From NCBI GenBank assembly GCA_020851235.1, contig JADZDD010000010.1:48009-112008 (forward strand): 64,000 bases of DNA, read 5' to 3'. Shown one piece after another: positions 1 to 9,145 of this stretch. Below the pieces are notes generated by a model. The model worked only from the letters and a program-made list of their open reading frames with translations. It was not told where the DNA came from and did not search any database. This stretch comes from Burkholderiales bacterium. GTDB lineage: Bacteria > Pseudomonadota > Gammaproteobacteria > Burkholderiales > Casimicrobiaceae. Position numbers and translations under genes: made by a program. Numbering within the stretch: position 1 is the stretch's first letter; each line of letters starts with the position of its first letter.

Positions 1-720
1 GCCGGTGCGCGCGTCGCCGAAAGCCCCGAAGCCCTCGCGCGCACCAGTGACATCGTCGCAACGATCGTCACCGGCCCGGCCGATGTCGTCGCCTTGCATC
101 GCCGCATGATTCCCCACGCGCGGCAGGGCTGCATCTTCGTCGACCTCACGACCGCCGCCCCGGGCACCGCGAGCCGCAGCGCGGCGCTCGCGCAGGCGGC
201 CGGCGTCGGCGTCCTGGACGCGCCTGTCACCGGCGGTGTTGCCGGCGCCGCCAAGGGGTCGCTCACCTGCTTCGTCGGCGGTGACGCCGCAACGCTCGCG
301 CGAGCGCAATCGCTGCTCGCGGCCTTCTGCGCGCGCATCGTGCCCTGTGGCGAGGCCGGTGCCGGCTATCGGATGAAGCTCGTCAACCAGACGATCGTCG
401 CCGGCGTGCTGCTGGGCCTCGCGCAAGGCGCGGAGCTCGCCCGCGCGTGGGGCATGCGCGCCAGCCTGGTGCGTGAGTCGCTGGGTCGCGGCACTGCGTC
501 GGGGTTCCTCTTCGATGCCTACCTCGACCGGATGATCGAACCCGGCGGCGGCGTGACCTTCACGCTCGGCATGCTGCGCAAGGACCTGGAACTCGCTCGC
601 AACGAAGTGCAGGACATCAAGGCGAGCGCGCCGTTTCTCGATGCGGCACTGGCGGCTGTCGCCGCCGCCTGCGCGCGTCACGGCGAGACCGCCGGCGTGC
701 AGATGCTCGCGGCGGCCTGA
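1..720 (+). CDS. NAD(P)-dependent beta-hydroxyacid dehydrogenase (3-hydroxyisobutyrate dehydrogenase family), 5'-truncated
   Basis: The frame is already open at base 1, so the start and the N-terminal Rossmann nucleotide-binding motif lie outside the window. About 239 residues remain. Visible family features are the substrate-binding stretch DAPVTGGVAGAAKGSL, the GAGYRMKLVNQ segment carrying the catalytic lysine in the usual GxGxxxKxxxN context, and the all-alpha C-terminal domain ending in KDLELARNE...A. Enzymes of this family oxidise 3-hydroxyisobutyrate, tartronate semialdehyde (reverse) or related beta-hydroxyacids; the substrate cannot be told from this fragment. A 478-bp non-coding stretch follows, so it is probably not co-transcribed with prkA. 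Confidence 0.85.
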   Translation, partial: AGARVAESPEALARTSDIVATIVTGPADVVALHRRMIPHARQGCIFVDLTTAAPGTASRSAALAQAAGVGVLDAPVTGGVAGAAKGSLTCFVGGDAATLARAQSLLAAFCARIVPCGEAGAGYRMKLVNQTIVAGVLLGLAQGAELARAWGMRASLVRESLGRGTASGFLFDAYLDRMIEPGGGVTFTLGMLRKDLELARNEVQDIKASAPFLDAALAAVAAACARHGETAGVQMLAAA

Positions 721-1065
721 CGGCGCATCGTCGCGACAACGTTGCGTCGCGCGTCTGGGCCGGCGCGAGCGACGGCGCAGCGCGCAGCGCGGCGATGCAC
801 CGCGCCATGACCCCGCTCGCAACGTGGCCGCTTGCCCGCCGCGACCCCGCGGCGCGCGACGCGTCGGCCCGGTAAACCGATTCGTGACTGCCGCGTTGTG
901 GACAGCGTGATGGTCGCGTGCCAATGACAGGCGAATCCTCGATGCCAACGTGGTTCCTCGCGCGGGCGCACGTCGCGCGTTCGTTCTGTCGTGCCAGCCC
1001 GACGCCGGATGCTGCGATCGATGTGCGTCACCGGCACTCACCGGGGTGCAGTGCTGACGTATCGC
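721..1065. other. Intergenic region upstream of prkA
   Basis: No convincing gene is seen here; the short open frames are arginine-rich readings of GC-rich DNA. The stretch is the likely regulatory region of the prkA-yeaH-spoVR operon, since a sigma-54-type promoter follows directly. Any enhancer-binding activator site would be expected in this interval. Confidence 0.5.
1034..1054. promoter_or_regulatory. Inverted repeat upstream of the sigma-54 promoter
   Basis: GCACT at 1034-1038 is the inverse complement of AGTGC at 1050-1054. The inner CACC/GGTG bases extend the symmetry with one extra base on one side. It contains a GGTGCA half-site like those bound by NtrC. It lies only about 12 bp upstream of the -24 element, closer than a typical enhancer, so its role as an activator site is uncertain. 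Confidence 0.3.
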
Positions 1066-1081
1066 TGGCACGCACCTTGCG
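1066..1081 (+). promoter_or_regulatory. Sigma-54 (RpoN) promoter for prkA-yeaH-spoVR
   Basis: The sequence TGGCACG-CACC-TTGCG matches the RpoN consensus TGGCACG-N4-TTGCW almost perfectly. The invariant GG (1067-1068) and GC (1079-1080) are exactly 10 bp apart. Transcription would start near 1091, about 108 nt before the prkA ATG. The E. coli orthologue operon yeaGH is known to be RpoN/NtrC dependent, which agrees. A weaker sigma-70 reading (TTGCGG-N16-TATAGT, 1077-1104) overlaps it. Confidence 0.75.
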
Positions 1082-1198
1082 GAAGTGAGAAAGCGTCATA
1101 TAGTGAAGGCAGGACCAAGCCGCGAGTCACGCGGGCGTTGACGGCCCTACAACGACAATAGTTGCCGAAGCGTACCGCCCTCGCGCGAAGGAGAAGCG

Positions 1199-3124
1199 AT
1201 GGGCACGTTGTTGGAGACGTTCCGCACCCACTACGCGGCGGCACGCGAGGAAGAGCTTTCGCTCGACGAGTATCTCGATCTGTGCAAGACCGATCCGTCG
1301 GTGTACGCCACAGCCGCGGAGCGCATGCTCGCGGGCATCGGTGACGCCGAACTCGTCGACACCCGCAACGATCCACGGCTCGCGCGCCTTTTCGGCAATC
1401 GGGTGATCCGCCGCTACCCCGCCTTCCGCGAGTTCTTCGGCATGGAAGACGCGATCGAGCAGATCGTCGCGTTTTTCAAGCACGCGGCACAAGGGCTCGA
1501 AGAGAAGAAGCAGATCCTCTATCTCCTGGGGCCCGTCGGCGGCGGCAAGTCGTCGATTGCCGAGCGGCTGAAGACCGTGATGGAGGTGCATCCGATCTAC
1601 GCCTTGAAGGGGTCGCCGGTCAACGAGTCGCCGTTGGGCCTGTTCCCTCCCGAGGTCTACGGGCAGCGCCTCCAGGACGACTACGGCATCCCCCGCCGCT
1701 ACCTGTCCGGAATCATGTCGCCGTGGGCAATCAAGCGGCTCGAGGAATACGCGGGCGACGTCACGCGCTTTCGCGTCGTGCGCATCACGCCGTCGGTGCT
1801 GCGCCAGGTCGCGATCACGAAGACCGAGCCCGGCGACGAGAACAACCAGGACATCAGCTCGCTCGTCGGCAAGATCGACATCCGCAAGCTCGAGCACTAC
1901 GCGCAAAACGACCCCGACGCCTACAGCTACTCGGGGGGCCTGTGCCTTGCCAACCAGGGACTGCTCGAATTCGTCGAGATGTTCAAGGCGCCGATCAAGA
2001 TGCTGCATCCGCTGCTCACCGCGACGCAGGAGGGCAACTTCAAGGGAACCGAGGGCTTCTCCGCGATCCCGTTCAACGGCGTGATCGTCGCGCACTCGAA
2101 CGAATCGGAGTGGCACAGCTTCCGCAACAACAAGAACAACGAGGCCTTCCTCGACCGCATCTACATCGTCAAGGTGCCGTACTGCCTGCGCGTCTCCGAC
2201 GAGGTCAGGATCTACCAGAAGCTCCTCGCCGGCTCGTCGCTCGCCAACGCGCCGTGCGCGCCGGGAACGCTCGAGATGATGGCGCAGTTCTCGGTGCTCT
2301 CGCGCCTCAAGGAACCCGACAATTCGAGCATCTATTCGAAGATGCGGGTGTACGACGGCGAGACGCTGAAGGACGTCGACCCCAAGGCGAAGACGTTGCA
2401 GGAGTATCGCGACTACGCCGGCCCCGACGAGGGCATGACAGGATTGTCCACCCGCTTCGCGTACAAGGTGCTGTCGGCCGTGTTCAACCACGACCAGACC
2501 GAGATCGCCGCCAATCCGGTGCACCTCATGTACGTTCTGGAGCAGCGCCTCGCGCGTGAAGACCTGCCCGACGAGATCCGACGCCGTCACCTCGAACACC
2601 TGAAGGGCTACCTCGCGCCGCGCTACGCCGAGTTCATCGGCAAGGAGATCCAGACCGCGTACCTCGAGTCGTACGCCGAGTACGGCCAGAACATCTTCGA
2701 CCGCTACGTCACCTTTGCCGATTGCTGGATCCAGGAGGAGGACTATCGCGATCCGGAAACGGGCGAGAGCTTCGATCGCGCCGCGCTCAACGCCGAGCTG
2801 GAGAAGATCGAGAAGCCGGTCGGCATCGCCAATCCCAAGGACTTCCGCAACGAGATCGTGAACTTCGTGCTGCGCGCGCGCGCCAACAACGCCGGTCGCA
2901 ATCCCGCGTGGAACAGCTATGAGAAGCTGCGCGAGGTCATCGAGAAGAAGATGTTCAGCAATACCGAGGATCTCCTGCCCGTCATCTCGTTCAACGCCAA
3001 GGCCTCGGCCGCCGACAAGCAGAAGCACCAGAACTTCGTCGCCCGCATGGTCGACAAGGGCTACACGGAAAAGCAGGTTCGCCTGCTCGCCGAGTGGTAC
3101 CTGCGCGTGCACAAGTCGTCGTGA
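1199..3124 (+). CDS. prkA: PrkA family serine protein kinase (YeaG)
   Basis: 641 aa, normal length for PrkA/YeaG. The N-terminal AAA-like domain carries the Walker A motif GPVGGGKS at residues 111-118; the C-terminal part is the kinase-like PrkA domain. The start is an ATG with AAGGAG 6-7 bp upstream. PrkA is a cytoplasmic Ser/Thr kinase (also reported with protease activity in Bacillus) acting in stationary-phase, nitrogen-starvation and sporulation-linked stress responses. It heads the conserved triad prkA-yeaH-spoVR, with yeaH starting 34 bp downstream. The sigma-54 promoter at 1066-1081 suggests nitrogen or general stress control. Confidence 0.96.
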   Translation: MGTLLETFRTHYAAAREEELSLDEYLDLCKTDPSVYATAAERMLAGIGDAELVDTRNDPRLARLFGNRVIRRYPAFREFFGMEDAIEQIVAFFKHAAQGLEEKKQILYLLGPVGGGKSSIAERLKTVMEVHPIYALKGSPVNESPLGLFPPEVYGQRLQDDYGIPRRYLSGIMSPWAIKRLEEYAGDVTRFRVVRITPSVLRQVAITKTEPGDENNQDISSLVGKIDIRKLEHYAQNDPDAYSYSGGLCLANQGLLEFVEMFKAPIKMLHPLLTATQEGNFKGTEGFSAIPFNGVIVAHSNESEWHSFRNNKNNEAFLDRIYIVKVPYCLRVSDEVRIYQKLLAGSSLANAPCAPGTLEMMAQFSVLSRLKEPDNSSIYSKMRVYDGETLKDVDPKAKTLQEYRDYAGPDEGMTGLSTRFAYKVLSAVFNHDQTEIAANPVHLMYVLEQRLAREDLPDEIRRRHLEHLKGYLAPRYAEFIGKEIQTAYLESYAEYGQNIFDRYVTFADCWIQEEDYRDPETGESFDRAALNAELEKIEKPVGIANPKDFRNEIVNFVLRARANNAGRNPAWNSYEKLREVIEKKMFSNTEDLLPVISFNAKASAADKQKHQNFVARMVDKGYTEKQVRLLAEWYLRVHKSS

Positions 3125-3158
3125 CCGCCAGCGGCGCGCCTGTCAGGAGAGCCCCCAC

Positions 3159-4430
3159 TTGACCCATCTCATCGATCGACGGCTGAACGACCGCGGCAAG
3201 AGCGCCGTCAATCGCGAGCGTTTCCTGCGCCGCTACAAGAAGCACGTGCAAAGCGCGGTGAAGAAGATGATCGGCGAGCGCAAGCTCTCCGATCTCGAGC
3301 AAGGCGGTGAGGTGCGGGTTCCGCGCAAGGACGTCGCGCAGCCGTCGTTCGGCTTCGGCCGTGGCGGCGACCGCGAGCGCGTGTTCCCGGGCAACCGCGA
3401 GTACTCGACGGGCGATCGCATCCCGCGCGACGACGGCGGCGCCGGCGGCGGCAACGGCACGCAAGGCGGCGAAGGCGACGCGCAGGACGACTTCGTCTTC
3501 TCGCTGTCGCGCGAGGAGTTCATGCAGATCTTCTTCGACGACCTCGCGCTGCCCCGCCTCGCGCGCACCGAGTTGGGCCAGGTCCAGGGGACGCGAACGA
3601 TTCGCGCGGGCTTCACGCGCACGGGTGCGGCAGCGAATCTCGCCGTCGTGCGCACGATGCGTCAGGCGCTCGCGCGGCGGATCGCCCTCGGCGGCGCGCT
3701 GGCGGACGAGCGCGCCGCCCTGGAGCGCGCGCTCGCCGCGGCCGCTGCCGCCGGCGACGCGCACGCCGTTGCCGCGATCGAAGAGGCGCTGCAACGCGTC
3801 GACCGGCGCCGGCGCGGCATCGCCTATCTGGCGGACCCGGATCTGCGCTTTCGCCACCGCGTGCCGCGCCCCGAACCCGTGGCCCGCGCCGTGATGTTTT
3901 GCCTGATGGACGTGTCGGCGTCGATGGATGAGGAGAAGAAGGATCTCGCGAAGCGCTTCTTCTCGCTCCTCTACCTCTTCCTCACCCGCAAGTACGGCGA
4001 GGTCGACCTCGTCTTCATCCGGCACACCGACGACGCCGAGGAAGTCGACGAGGACACCTTCTTCCACGACCCGCGCTCCGGCGGCACCGTGGTGTACTCG
4101 GCGCTCGCGCTCGCCGACGAGATCCGCGCGGCCCGCTACGCGAGCGGCTGGAACGTCTACGCCGCGCAGGCCTCCGACGGTGACGCCTTCGGCGCCGACC
4201 CCGCCCGCAGCGCGCGCTTCCTCCGGGAGCGGCTGCTGCCGGTCGTGCGCTACTACACGTACCTCGAGTTGTGTGCCGCAGACGGCGACGTGCGCCCGTC
4301 GAGCCTGTGGGCGGAGTACGAGCGACTGGTCGACACGGAGAACGGACGCTTCGCCATGCGCCGCGCCGGATCCCGCGAGGAGATCTATCCCGTGTTCCGC
4401 GAGCTCTTCCGCAAGGAGGCATCGGCATGA
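3159..4430 (+). CDS. yeaH: YeaH/YhbH family protein (DUF444)
   Basis: 423 aa from a TTG start. The preceding open frame continues far upstream inside prkA, but homology to the family begins at THLIDRRLNDRGKSAVNRE, and CAGGAGA lies 8 bp before this TTG, so the TTG is preferred. The family shows a basic N-terminus, a glycine-rich linker and a C-terminal von Willebrand A-like fold; here the segment CLMDVSASMDE supplies the DxSxS metal-site motif. The biochemical role is unknown. It is always found beside PrkA and SpoVR and is co-regulated with them in E. coli. Confidence 0.92.
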   Translation: MTHLIDRRLNDRGKSAVNRERFLRRYKKHVQSAVKKMIGERKLSDLEQGGEVRVPRKDVAQPSFGFGRGGDRERVFPGNREYSTGDRIPRDDGGAGGGNGTQGGEGDAQDDFVFSLSREEFMQIFFDDLALPRLARTELGQVQGTRTIRAGFTRTGAAANLAVVRTMRQALARRIALGGALADERAALERALAAAAAAGDAHAVAAIEEALQRVDRRRRGIAYLADPDLRFRHRVPRPEPVARAVMFCLMDVSASMDEEKKDLAKRFFSLLYLFLTRKYGEVDLVFIRHTDDAEEVDEDTFFHDPRSGGTVVYSALALADEIRAARYASGWNVYAAQASDGDAFGADPARSARFLRERLLPVVRYYTYLELCAADGDVRPSSLWAEYERLVDTENGRFAMRRAGSREEIYPVFRELFRKEASA

Positions 4431-4504
4431 CGACGCCGGTCGCAAAGTCACGCCCCGCGTCAGGCCGGCGCGTACGCGCACGAACGCATCGGAGGAGGCC
4501 ATGA
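4427..4504 (+). CDS. Possible 25-aa basic mini-ORF coupling yeaH to spoVR
   Basis: An ATG overlaps the yeaH stop as ATGA (4427-4430), and its own stop overlaps the spoVR start as ATGA (4501-4504). AAGGAGG sits 7 bp before the ATG. The product would be 25 residues, rich in arginine, with no recognisable domain. In DNA this GC-rich a 25-codon frame stays open by chance about half the time. It may simply let ribosomes travel from yeaH to spoVR, or be fortuitous. Confidence 0.3.
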   Translation: MTTPVAKSRPASGRRVRARTHRRRP

Positions 4505-5991
4505 GCGTGCTTTCCACCGGCGCGGATTGGGACTTCGACCTCCTCGACCGCTACGACACGGCGATCGCCCGCATCGCCCACGACGAGTTCGGGCTCGACA
4601 CGTACGCCAACCAGATCGAGGTGATCACCTCGGAGCAGATGCTCGATGCGTATGCATCGAGTGGCCTGCCGGTCGGCTATCCGCACTGGTCCTACGGCAA
4701 GGAGTTCATCCGCAACGAGCACGCGTATCGGCGCGGCATGCAGGGACTGGCCTACGAGATCGTGATCAACTCCGATCCGTGCATCGCCTATCTCATGGAG
4801 GAGAACACGATCGCAACGCAGGCGCTCGTGATCGCGCATGCGTGCTACGGCCACAATTCGTTCTTCAAGGGCAATGCGGCCTTTCGGCAGTGGACTGCTG
4901 CCGACGCGATCATCGACTACCTGGTCTTCGCCCGGCGCTACGTGCTCGAGTGCGAGGAGCGCCACGGCCATGCCGCGGTCGAGGAAATCCTCGACGCCTG
5001 CCACGCGCTCATGCACCACGGCGTCGACCGCTACCGGCGCCCGGTTCCGCTCTCGCTCAAGGCCGAAACCGCGCGGCTTGCCGAACGCGAGACGCACCGC
5101 GAGCGGCAGTTCAACGACCTGTGGCGCACGGTCCCGGTCGCGACGACGACGCCGTCGAGCCTGCGACGTGCGGTCTTCCCCGCGGAGCCGCAGGAGAACA
5201 TCCTCTACTTCGTCGAAAAGCATTCGCCGCGGCTCGAGCCCTGGGAGCGCGAGATCGTGCGCATCGTGCGCAAGCTCGCGCAGTACTTCCACCCCCAGAC
5301 GCAGACCAAGGTCATGAACGAGGGCTGGGCCACGTTCTGGCACTACACGATCGGCAATCGCCTGCACGCGACGGGGCAGGTCGACGACGGTTTCATGTTC
5401 GAGTTCCTCAAGAGCCACACCAACGTCGTCTACCAGCCCGCCTACGACGTGCCGCACTACAACGGCATCAACCCGTACGCGCTGGGCTTCGCGATGTTCT
5501 GCGACCTGCGCCGCATGTGCGAGGCGCCGACCGCAGAGGATCGGACGTGGTTCCCCGACATCGCCGGCGGCGACTGGCTGAAGGTCCTCGACTTCGCCAT
5601 GCGCAATTTCAAGGACGACTCGTTCATCGCGCAGTACCTCTCGCCGCGGCTCATCCGCGACTTTCGCCTCTTCGCCATCGCCGATCATCGCCACGAGGAT
5701 GCGCTCAAGGTCGATGCGATCCACGACGATCACGGCTATCGGCGCGTGCGCCGGCTCCTCGCGCAACAGCACGCGAACGATGAGCGCCTGCCCGACGTGC
5801 AGGTCCTGCGCTACGACCGGGAAGGCGACCGCACGCTCACGCTGCGCTACACGCAGCGGCGCGGACGCGTGCTCGACGACACCGCGCAGGAAGTCGTGGT
5901 GCATCTGCGCCGCCTGTGGGGTTTCCCGGTGCACGTCGAGACGTGGGAAGACGACGTCCAGCAGACGCACCTGGGCACGATCGCGGCGTGA
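4501..5991 (+). CDS. spoVR: SpoVR family protein (YcgB)
   Basis: 496 aa, close to the usual 500-510. The start ATG follows GGAGGAGG by a few bases. Family hallmarks include the N-terminal region with YPHWSYGKEF, the central HACYGHNSFFK and the GWATFWHY segment, all typical of SpoVR/YcgB. The Bacillus protein is needed for spore cortex formation; in proteobacteria the function is not settled but it belongs to the PrkA-YeaH-SpoVR stress module. It is the last gene of the operon and converges with the minus-strand transporter 43 bp downstream. Confidence 0.95.
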   Translation: MSVLSTGADWDFDLLDRYDTAIARIAHDEFGLDTYANQIEVITSEQMLDAYASSGLPVGYPHWSYGKEFIRNEHAYRRGMQGLAYEIVINSDPCIAYLMEENTIATQALVIAHACYGHNSFFKGNAAFRQWTAADAIIDYLVFARRYVLECEERHGHAAVEEILDACHALMHHGVDRYRRPVPLSLKAETARLAERETHRERQFNDLWRTVPVATTTPSSLRRAVFPAEPQENILYFVEKHSPRLEPWEREIVRIVRKLAQYFHPQTQTKVMNEGWATFWHYTIGNRLHATGQVDDGFMFEFLKSHTNVVYQPAYDVPHYNGINPYALGFAMFCDLRRMCEAPTAEDRTWFPDIAGGDWLKVLDFAMRNFKDDSFIAQYLSPRLIRDFRLFAIADHRHEDALKVDAIHDDHGYRRVRRLLAQQHANDERLPDVQVLRYDREGDRTLTLRYTQRRGRVLDDTAQEVVVHLRRLWGFPVHVETWEDDVQQTHLGTIAA

Positions 5992-6034
5992 TGCGTGGCG
6001 GCGCTCGCGGGCGGCCCCGGGGGAGCCGCCCGGC

Positions 6035-6937
6035 TCAGTTCGCGGTCGTGATGAGCGCCGCACCGGCGCCAAGCAGGACGAGTGCGACGAGCTCGCGGCC
6101 ATTGAGATCCTCGCGGAAGAAGCGCCGCGATACCGCATAGCTGAAGACGATCTCGACCAGGCCCAGCGTGCGAACGTGCGTCGCCGGCTTGATCGCAAAC
6201 GCGCTGAACCAGCCGGCCGACGCGGCCGCGCCCATGAATCCTGCGAAAAGCGACGGGCGCCACGCCGCGAGCGTCTTGTGCACGATGGCGCGATCGCGCA
6301 CCCACAGCCAGCCGCCGAGAATGAGCGTTTGCAGCGTCAGCGCCCATACGAGCGTCAGCGCTGCCGCGACCAGGTACGACGAGGCAGGAAGCGCGTGCGT
6401 GGCACCGCGGAAGGCGACACTCGCGAGGGCCATGCATGCGCCGCAGCCGATGCCGAGCGCGGCCGTGCGCGAGGCGAAGCCGGCGACGAGCGTTCGCAGC
6501 GGCCGGTCGCTGCCGGCGGGCGCGAGGAGCACGACGCCCAGGGTGGCGCAGGCCACGGCGAGCGCGCCCTGGAGCGAGAGCCGGTCGGCGAGAAGCAGCG
6601 CCGAGAACACCGCGGTCTGGATGACGTCGGTCTTCGAATAGGCGACGCCGACCGCGAAGTTGCGCGCCTCCATCACCCGGAGCAGCAACGCCGTGCCGGC
6701 GATCTGGCTCACGCTCCCGACGGCGGTCCAGGCGATGAACGCCGGGCCGATCGCGGGCAGGGCGTGCCCCGTGACGACGACGACCAACGCGAGCCACGCC
6801 GCCGCGAAAGGCCAGCCGTAGACGAAGCGGACGAGTGTTGCGCCGAGTGTGCCCAGTTCGCCGACGAGGCTGCGCTGGGCGGCGTTGCGAATCGTCTGCG
6901 CGAGCGCCGCGAAGATCGTGATCGGAATCCAGGTCAT
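6035..6937 (-). CDS. EamA/DMT-superfamily transporter
   Basis: 300 aa, mostly hydrophobic, with about ten predicted transmembrane helices arranged as two repeats of five, the EamA layout. It begins MTWIPITIFAALAQTIRNAA and ends in a short tail after GREL-VALVLLGAGAAL. Such inner-membrane proteins export or import amino acids and other metabolites; the substrate cannot be assigned. It is divergent from thrS and convergent with spoVR, so it is a single-gene unit. Confidence 0.85.
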   Translation of the reverse strand: MTWIPITIFAALAQTIRNAAQRSLVGELGTLGATLVRFVYGWPFAAAWLALVVVVTGHALPAIGPAFIAWTAVGSVSQIAGTALLLRVMEARNFAVGVAYSKTDVIQTAVFSALLLADRLSLQGALAVACATLGVVLLAPAGSDRPLRTLVAGFASRTAALGIGCGACMALASVAFRGATHALPASSYLVAAALTLVWALTLQTLILGGWLWVRDRAIVHKTLAAWRPSLFAGFMGAAASAGWFSAFAIKPATHVRTLGLVEIVFSYAVSRRFFREDLNGRELVALVLLGAGAALITTAN

Positions 6938-7019
6938 CGCAAGGGGGACGGCGGCGCGGGTGGCACGCGGGTCGTGCCGCGCTGCGCCCGGTCCGGCACC
7001 GGGCGAAGTGTAATTGAGT

Positions 7020-7025
7020 TATAAT
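7020..7025 (+). promoter_or_regulatory. Candidate -10 element for the thrS operon
   Basis: A perfect TATAAT hexamer stands about 210 bp before thrS in an AT-richer patch. No good -35 hexamer is visible at the right distance, so the assignment is tentative. It would give an RNA leader of roughly 205 nt that contains the leader ORF and hairpin described at 7090-7217. Confidence 0.4.
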
Positions 7026-7089
7026 CTCCCACTGTGCGCGTCGATCGCATGCCGCGCCCCCGCACCGCATTCGAACCACACCGACCGCC

Positions 7090-7131
7090 ATGGTTATGAC
7101 ACCGCTGACGTGCCCGGAGACCCCTCGCTAG
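7090..7131 (+). CDS. Possible threonine-containing leader peptide of thrS
   Basis: A 13-residue frame, [13 protein letters not shown], holds three threonine codons (ACA, ACG, ACC). It lies 60 nt upstream of a strong terminator-like hairpin that itself precedes thrS. The arrangement resembles attenuator leaders of amino-acid and synthetase operons. No good Shine-Dalgarno sequence is seen before the ATG, which weakens the case. The rest of 6938-7237 shows no gene. Confidence 0.3.
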   Translation: MVMTPLTCPETPR

Positions 7132-7190
7132 GCAGGCGCCACGCCCGCACGTCCGTCCCATTCCCGGTCGAAGTCACCGGATCCCAGACA

Positions 7191-7217
7191 AGAGTGCGGC
7201 CGCAGCCGCACTCTTTT
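7191..7217 (+). terminator. Terminator-like hairpin (probable attenuator) before thrS
   Basis: AGAGTGCGGC (7191-7200) pairs perfectly with GCCGCACTCT (7205-7214) around a 4-nt loop and runs into four T residues (7214-7217). It ends 20 bp before the thrS start, so it can only regulate thrS. CCGCAC at 7145-7150 could pair with GTGCGG (7194-7199) as a weak alternative fold. Confidence 0.65.
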
Positions 7218-7237
7218 CGTTTCTGGAGTTCGCAACG

Positions 7238-9145
7238 ATGATTTCGATCACCCTTCCCGACGGCGCCGTCCGGCAGTTTCCGGCCCCGGTCTCCGTTCAC
7301 GACGTCGCCGCCTCGATCGGCCCCGGCCTCGCCAAGGCAGCGCTCGCCGGCAAGGTCGACGGCAAGGTCGTCGACACCTCGTACACGATCGATCGCGACG
7401 CCAGCGTCGCGATCGTCACCGACAAGGACGCCGAAGGCCTCGAGGTCCTGCGCCACTCCACGGCGCACCTGCTGGCCTACGCGGTCAAGGAGCTCTTCCC
7501 CGACGCGCAGGTGACCATCGGCCCCGTCATCGAGGACGGCTTCTACTACGACTTCAGCTACAAGCGCCCCTTCACGCTCGACGACCTCGCGGCGATCGAG
7601 GCGCGCATGGCCGAACTTGCGCGAAAGGACGAGCCGGTCGTGCGCTCCGAGATGCCCCGGGACGAGGCCGTGAAGTTCTTCGAGGCGATGGGCGAGCACT
7701 ACAAGGCGGAGATCATCGCGTCGATTCCGACCAACGAGCCGATCTCGCTGTACCGCGAGGGAAGCTTCATCGACCTGTGCCGGGGCCCGCACGTGCCATC
7801 GACGGGCAAGCTCAAGGTCTTCAAGCTCATGAAGGTGGCGGGCGCCTATTGGCGTGGCGATTCGCGCAACGAGATGCTCCAGCGCATCTATGGAACCGCG
7901 TGGGCGAAAAAGGACGACCTCGACGCCTACCTCCACCGCATCGAGGAAGCCGAAAAACGCGACCACCGCAAGCTCGGGCGGCAACTCGACCTCTTCCACA
8001 CGCAGGATGAGGCGCCGGGGATGGTCTTCTGGCACCCGAAGGGCTGGTCGATCTGGCAGCAGGTCGAGCAGTACATGCGCCGGATCTACCAGGACCACGG
8101 CTATCAGGAGGTGAAGGCGCCACAGATCCTCGATCGGACGCTGTGGGAGCGCTCGGGCCACTGGCAGAACTTCAGCGAGAACATGTTCACCACCGAGTCG
8201 GAGAAGCGCGACTTCGCGGTGAAGCCGATGAACTGCCCGGGTCACGTCATGATCTTCAACTCGGGGCTGCGCAGCTACCGCGACCTGCCGCTGCGCTACG
8301 GCGAATTCGGCCAGTGCCACCGCAACGAACCCTCCGGTGCCCTGCACGGGATCATGCGGGTGCGGGCGTTCACGCAGGACGACGGCCACATCTTCTGCAC
8401 CGAGGAGCAGATCCAGTCCGAGTGCGTCGCCTTCAACAAGGTGGCGCTCGCCGTCTACCGCGATTTCGGCTTCACCGACGTCGCGATCAAGATCGCGCTG
8501 CGCCCCGAGCAGCGCCTGGGCGACGACGCCACGTGGGACCGCGCCGAGGACGCGCTGCGCAACGCGCTGCGTGAGTGCGACGTCGCATGGGCCGAGCTCC
8601 CCGGCGAAGGCGCCTTCTACGGCCCCAAGATCGAGTACCACCTCAAGGACTCGATCGGCCGCTCGTGGCAGTGCGGCACGATGCAGGTCGACTTCCAGAT
8701 GCCCGGCCGGTTGGGCGCCGAGTACGTCGCCGCCGACGACACGCGCAAGGTCCCGGTGATGCTGCATCGGGCGATCGTCGGCTCGCTCGAGCGCTTCATC
8801 GGCATGCTCCTCGAGCACTATGCCGGGGCGCTGCCGCTGTGGCTTGCGCCGCAGCAGGCGGTCGTGCTGCCGATCACCGATCGCTCGGCGGCGTACGCCG
8901 AAAAGATCGTCGGCGCCCTGCGGGCGGCCGGTTTCCGGGCGTCGGCGGATTTGCGCAACGAGAAAATTAACTATAAAATTCGCGAACATAGCTTGCAAAA
9001 GCTCCCGTACCAGCTCGTCGTGGGCGACAAGGAGCAGCAAGCCGACACGGTGGCCGTGCGTACCCGCGGTGGCGAGGATCTGGGGGCGATGCCCTTGGAC
9101 ACCTTGCTCGAACGCCTCCGTACGGAGGCAGCGGCGCGTCGCTAG
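7238..9145 (+). CDS. thrS: Threonyl-tRNA synthetase
   Basis: 635 aa, full length. Domains in order: TGS (about 1-60), the editing/SAD domain with [11 protein letters not shown], the class II catalytic core with the zinc-ligand region [10 protein letters not shown] and [19 protein letters not shown], and a C-terminal anticodon-binding domain (VVLPITDRS... onward). It charges tRNA-Thr in the cytoplasm and edits Ser-tRNA-Thr. CTGGAG lies about 10 bp upstream of the ATG. It is the first gene of thrS-infC-rpmI-rplT, and the hairpin upstream suggests control by threonine charging. Confidence 0.98.
   Translation: MISITLPDGAVRQFPAPVSVHDVAASIGPGLAKAALAGKVDGKVVDTSYTIDRDASVAIVTDKDAEGLEVLRHSTAHLLAYAVKELFPDAQVTIGPVIEDGFYYDFSYKRPFTLDDLAAIEARMAELARKDEPVVRSEMPRDEAVKFFEAMGEHYKAEIIASIPTNEPISLYREGSFIDLCRGPHVPSTGKLKVFKLMKVAGAYWRGDSRNEMLQRIYGTAWAKKDDLDAYLHRIEEAEKRDHRKLGRQLDLFHTQDEAPGMVFWHPKGWSIWQQVEQYMRRIYQDHGYQEVKAPQILDRTLWERSGHWQNFSENMFTTESEKRDFAVKPMNCPGHVMIFNSGLRSYRDLPLRYGEFGQCHRNEPSGALHGIMRVRAFTQDDGHIFCTEEQIQSECVAFNKVALAVYRDFGFTDVAIKIALRPEQRLGDDATWDRAEDALRNALRECDVAWAELPGEGAFYGPKIEYHLKDSIGRSWQCGTMQVDFQMPGRLGAEYVAADDTRKVPVMLHRAIVGSLERFIGMLLEHYAGALPLWLAPQQAVVLPITDRSAAYAEKIVGALRAAGFRASADLRNEKINYKIREHSLQKLPYQLVVGDKEQQADTVAVRTRGGEDLGAMPLDTLLERLRTEAAARR

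Noticed and set aside
3928..4500. Extended N-terminus for spoVR reaching back into yeaH
   Set aside because: The upstream part is a Ser/Arg-rich shadow of yeaH; SpoVR homology and GGAGGAGG both fix the start at 4501.
7050..7100. 16-codon alternative leader frame starting ATGCCGCGC upstream of thrS
   Set aside because: It holds only one Thr codon and no ribosome site, and overlaps the better leader candidate out of frame.
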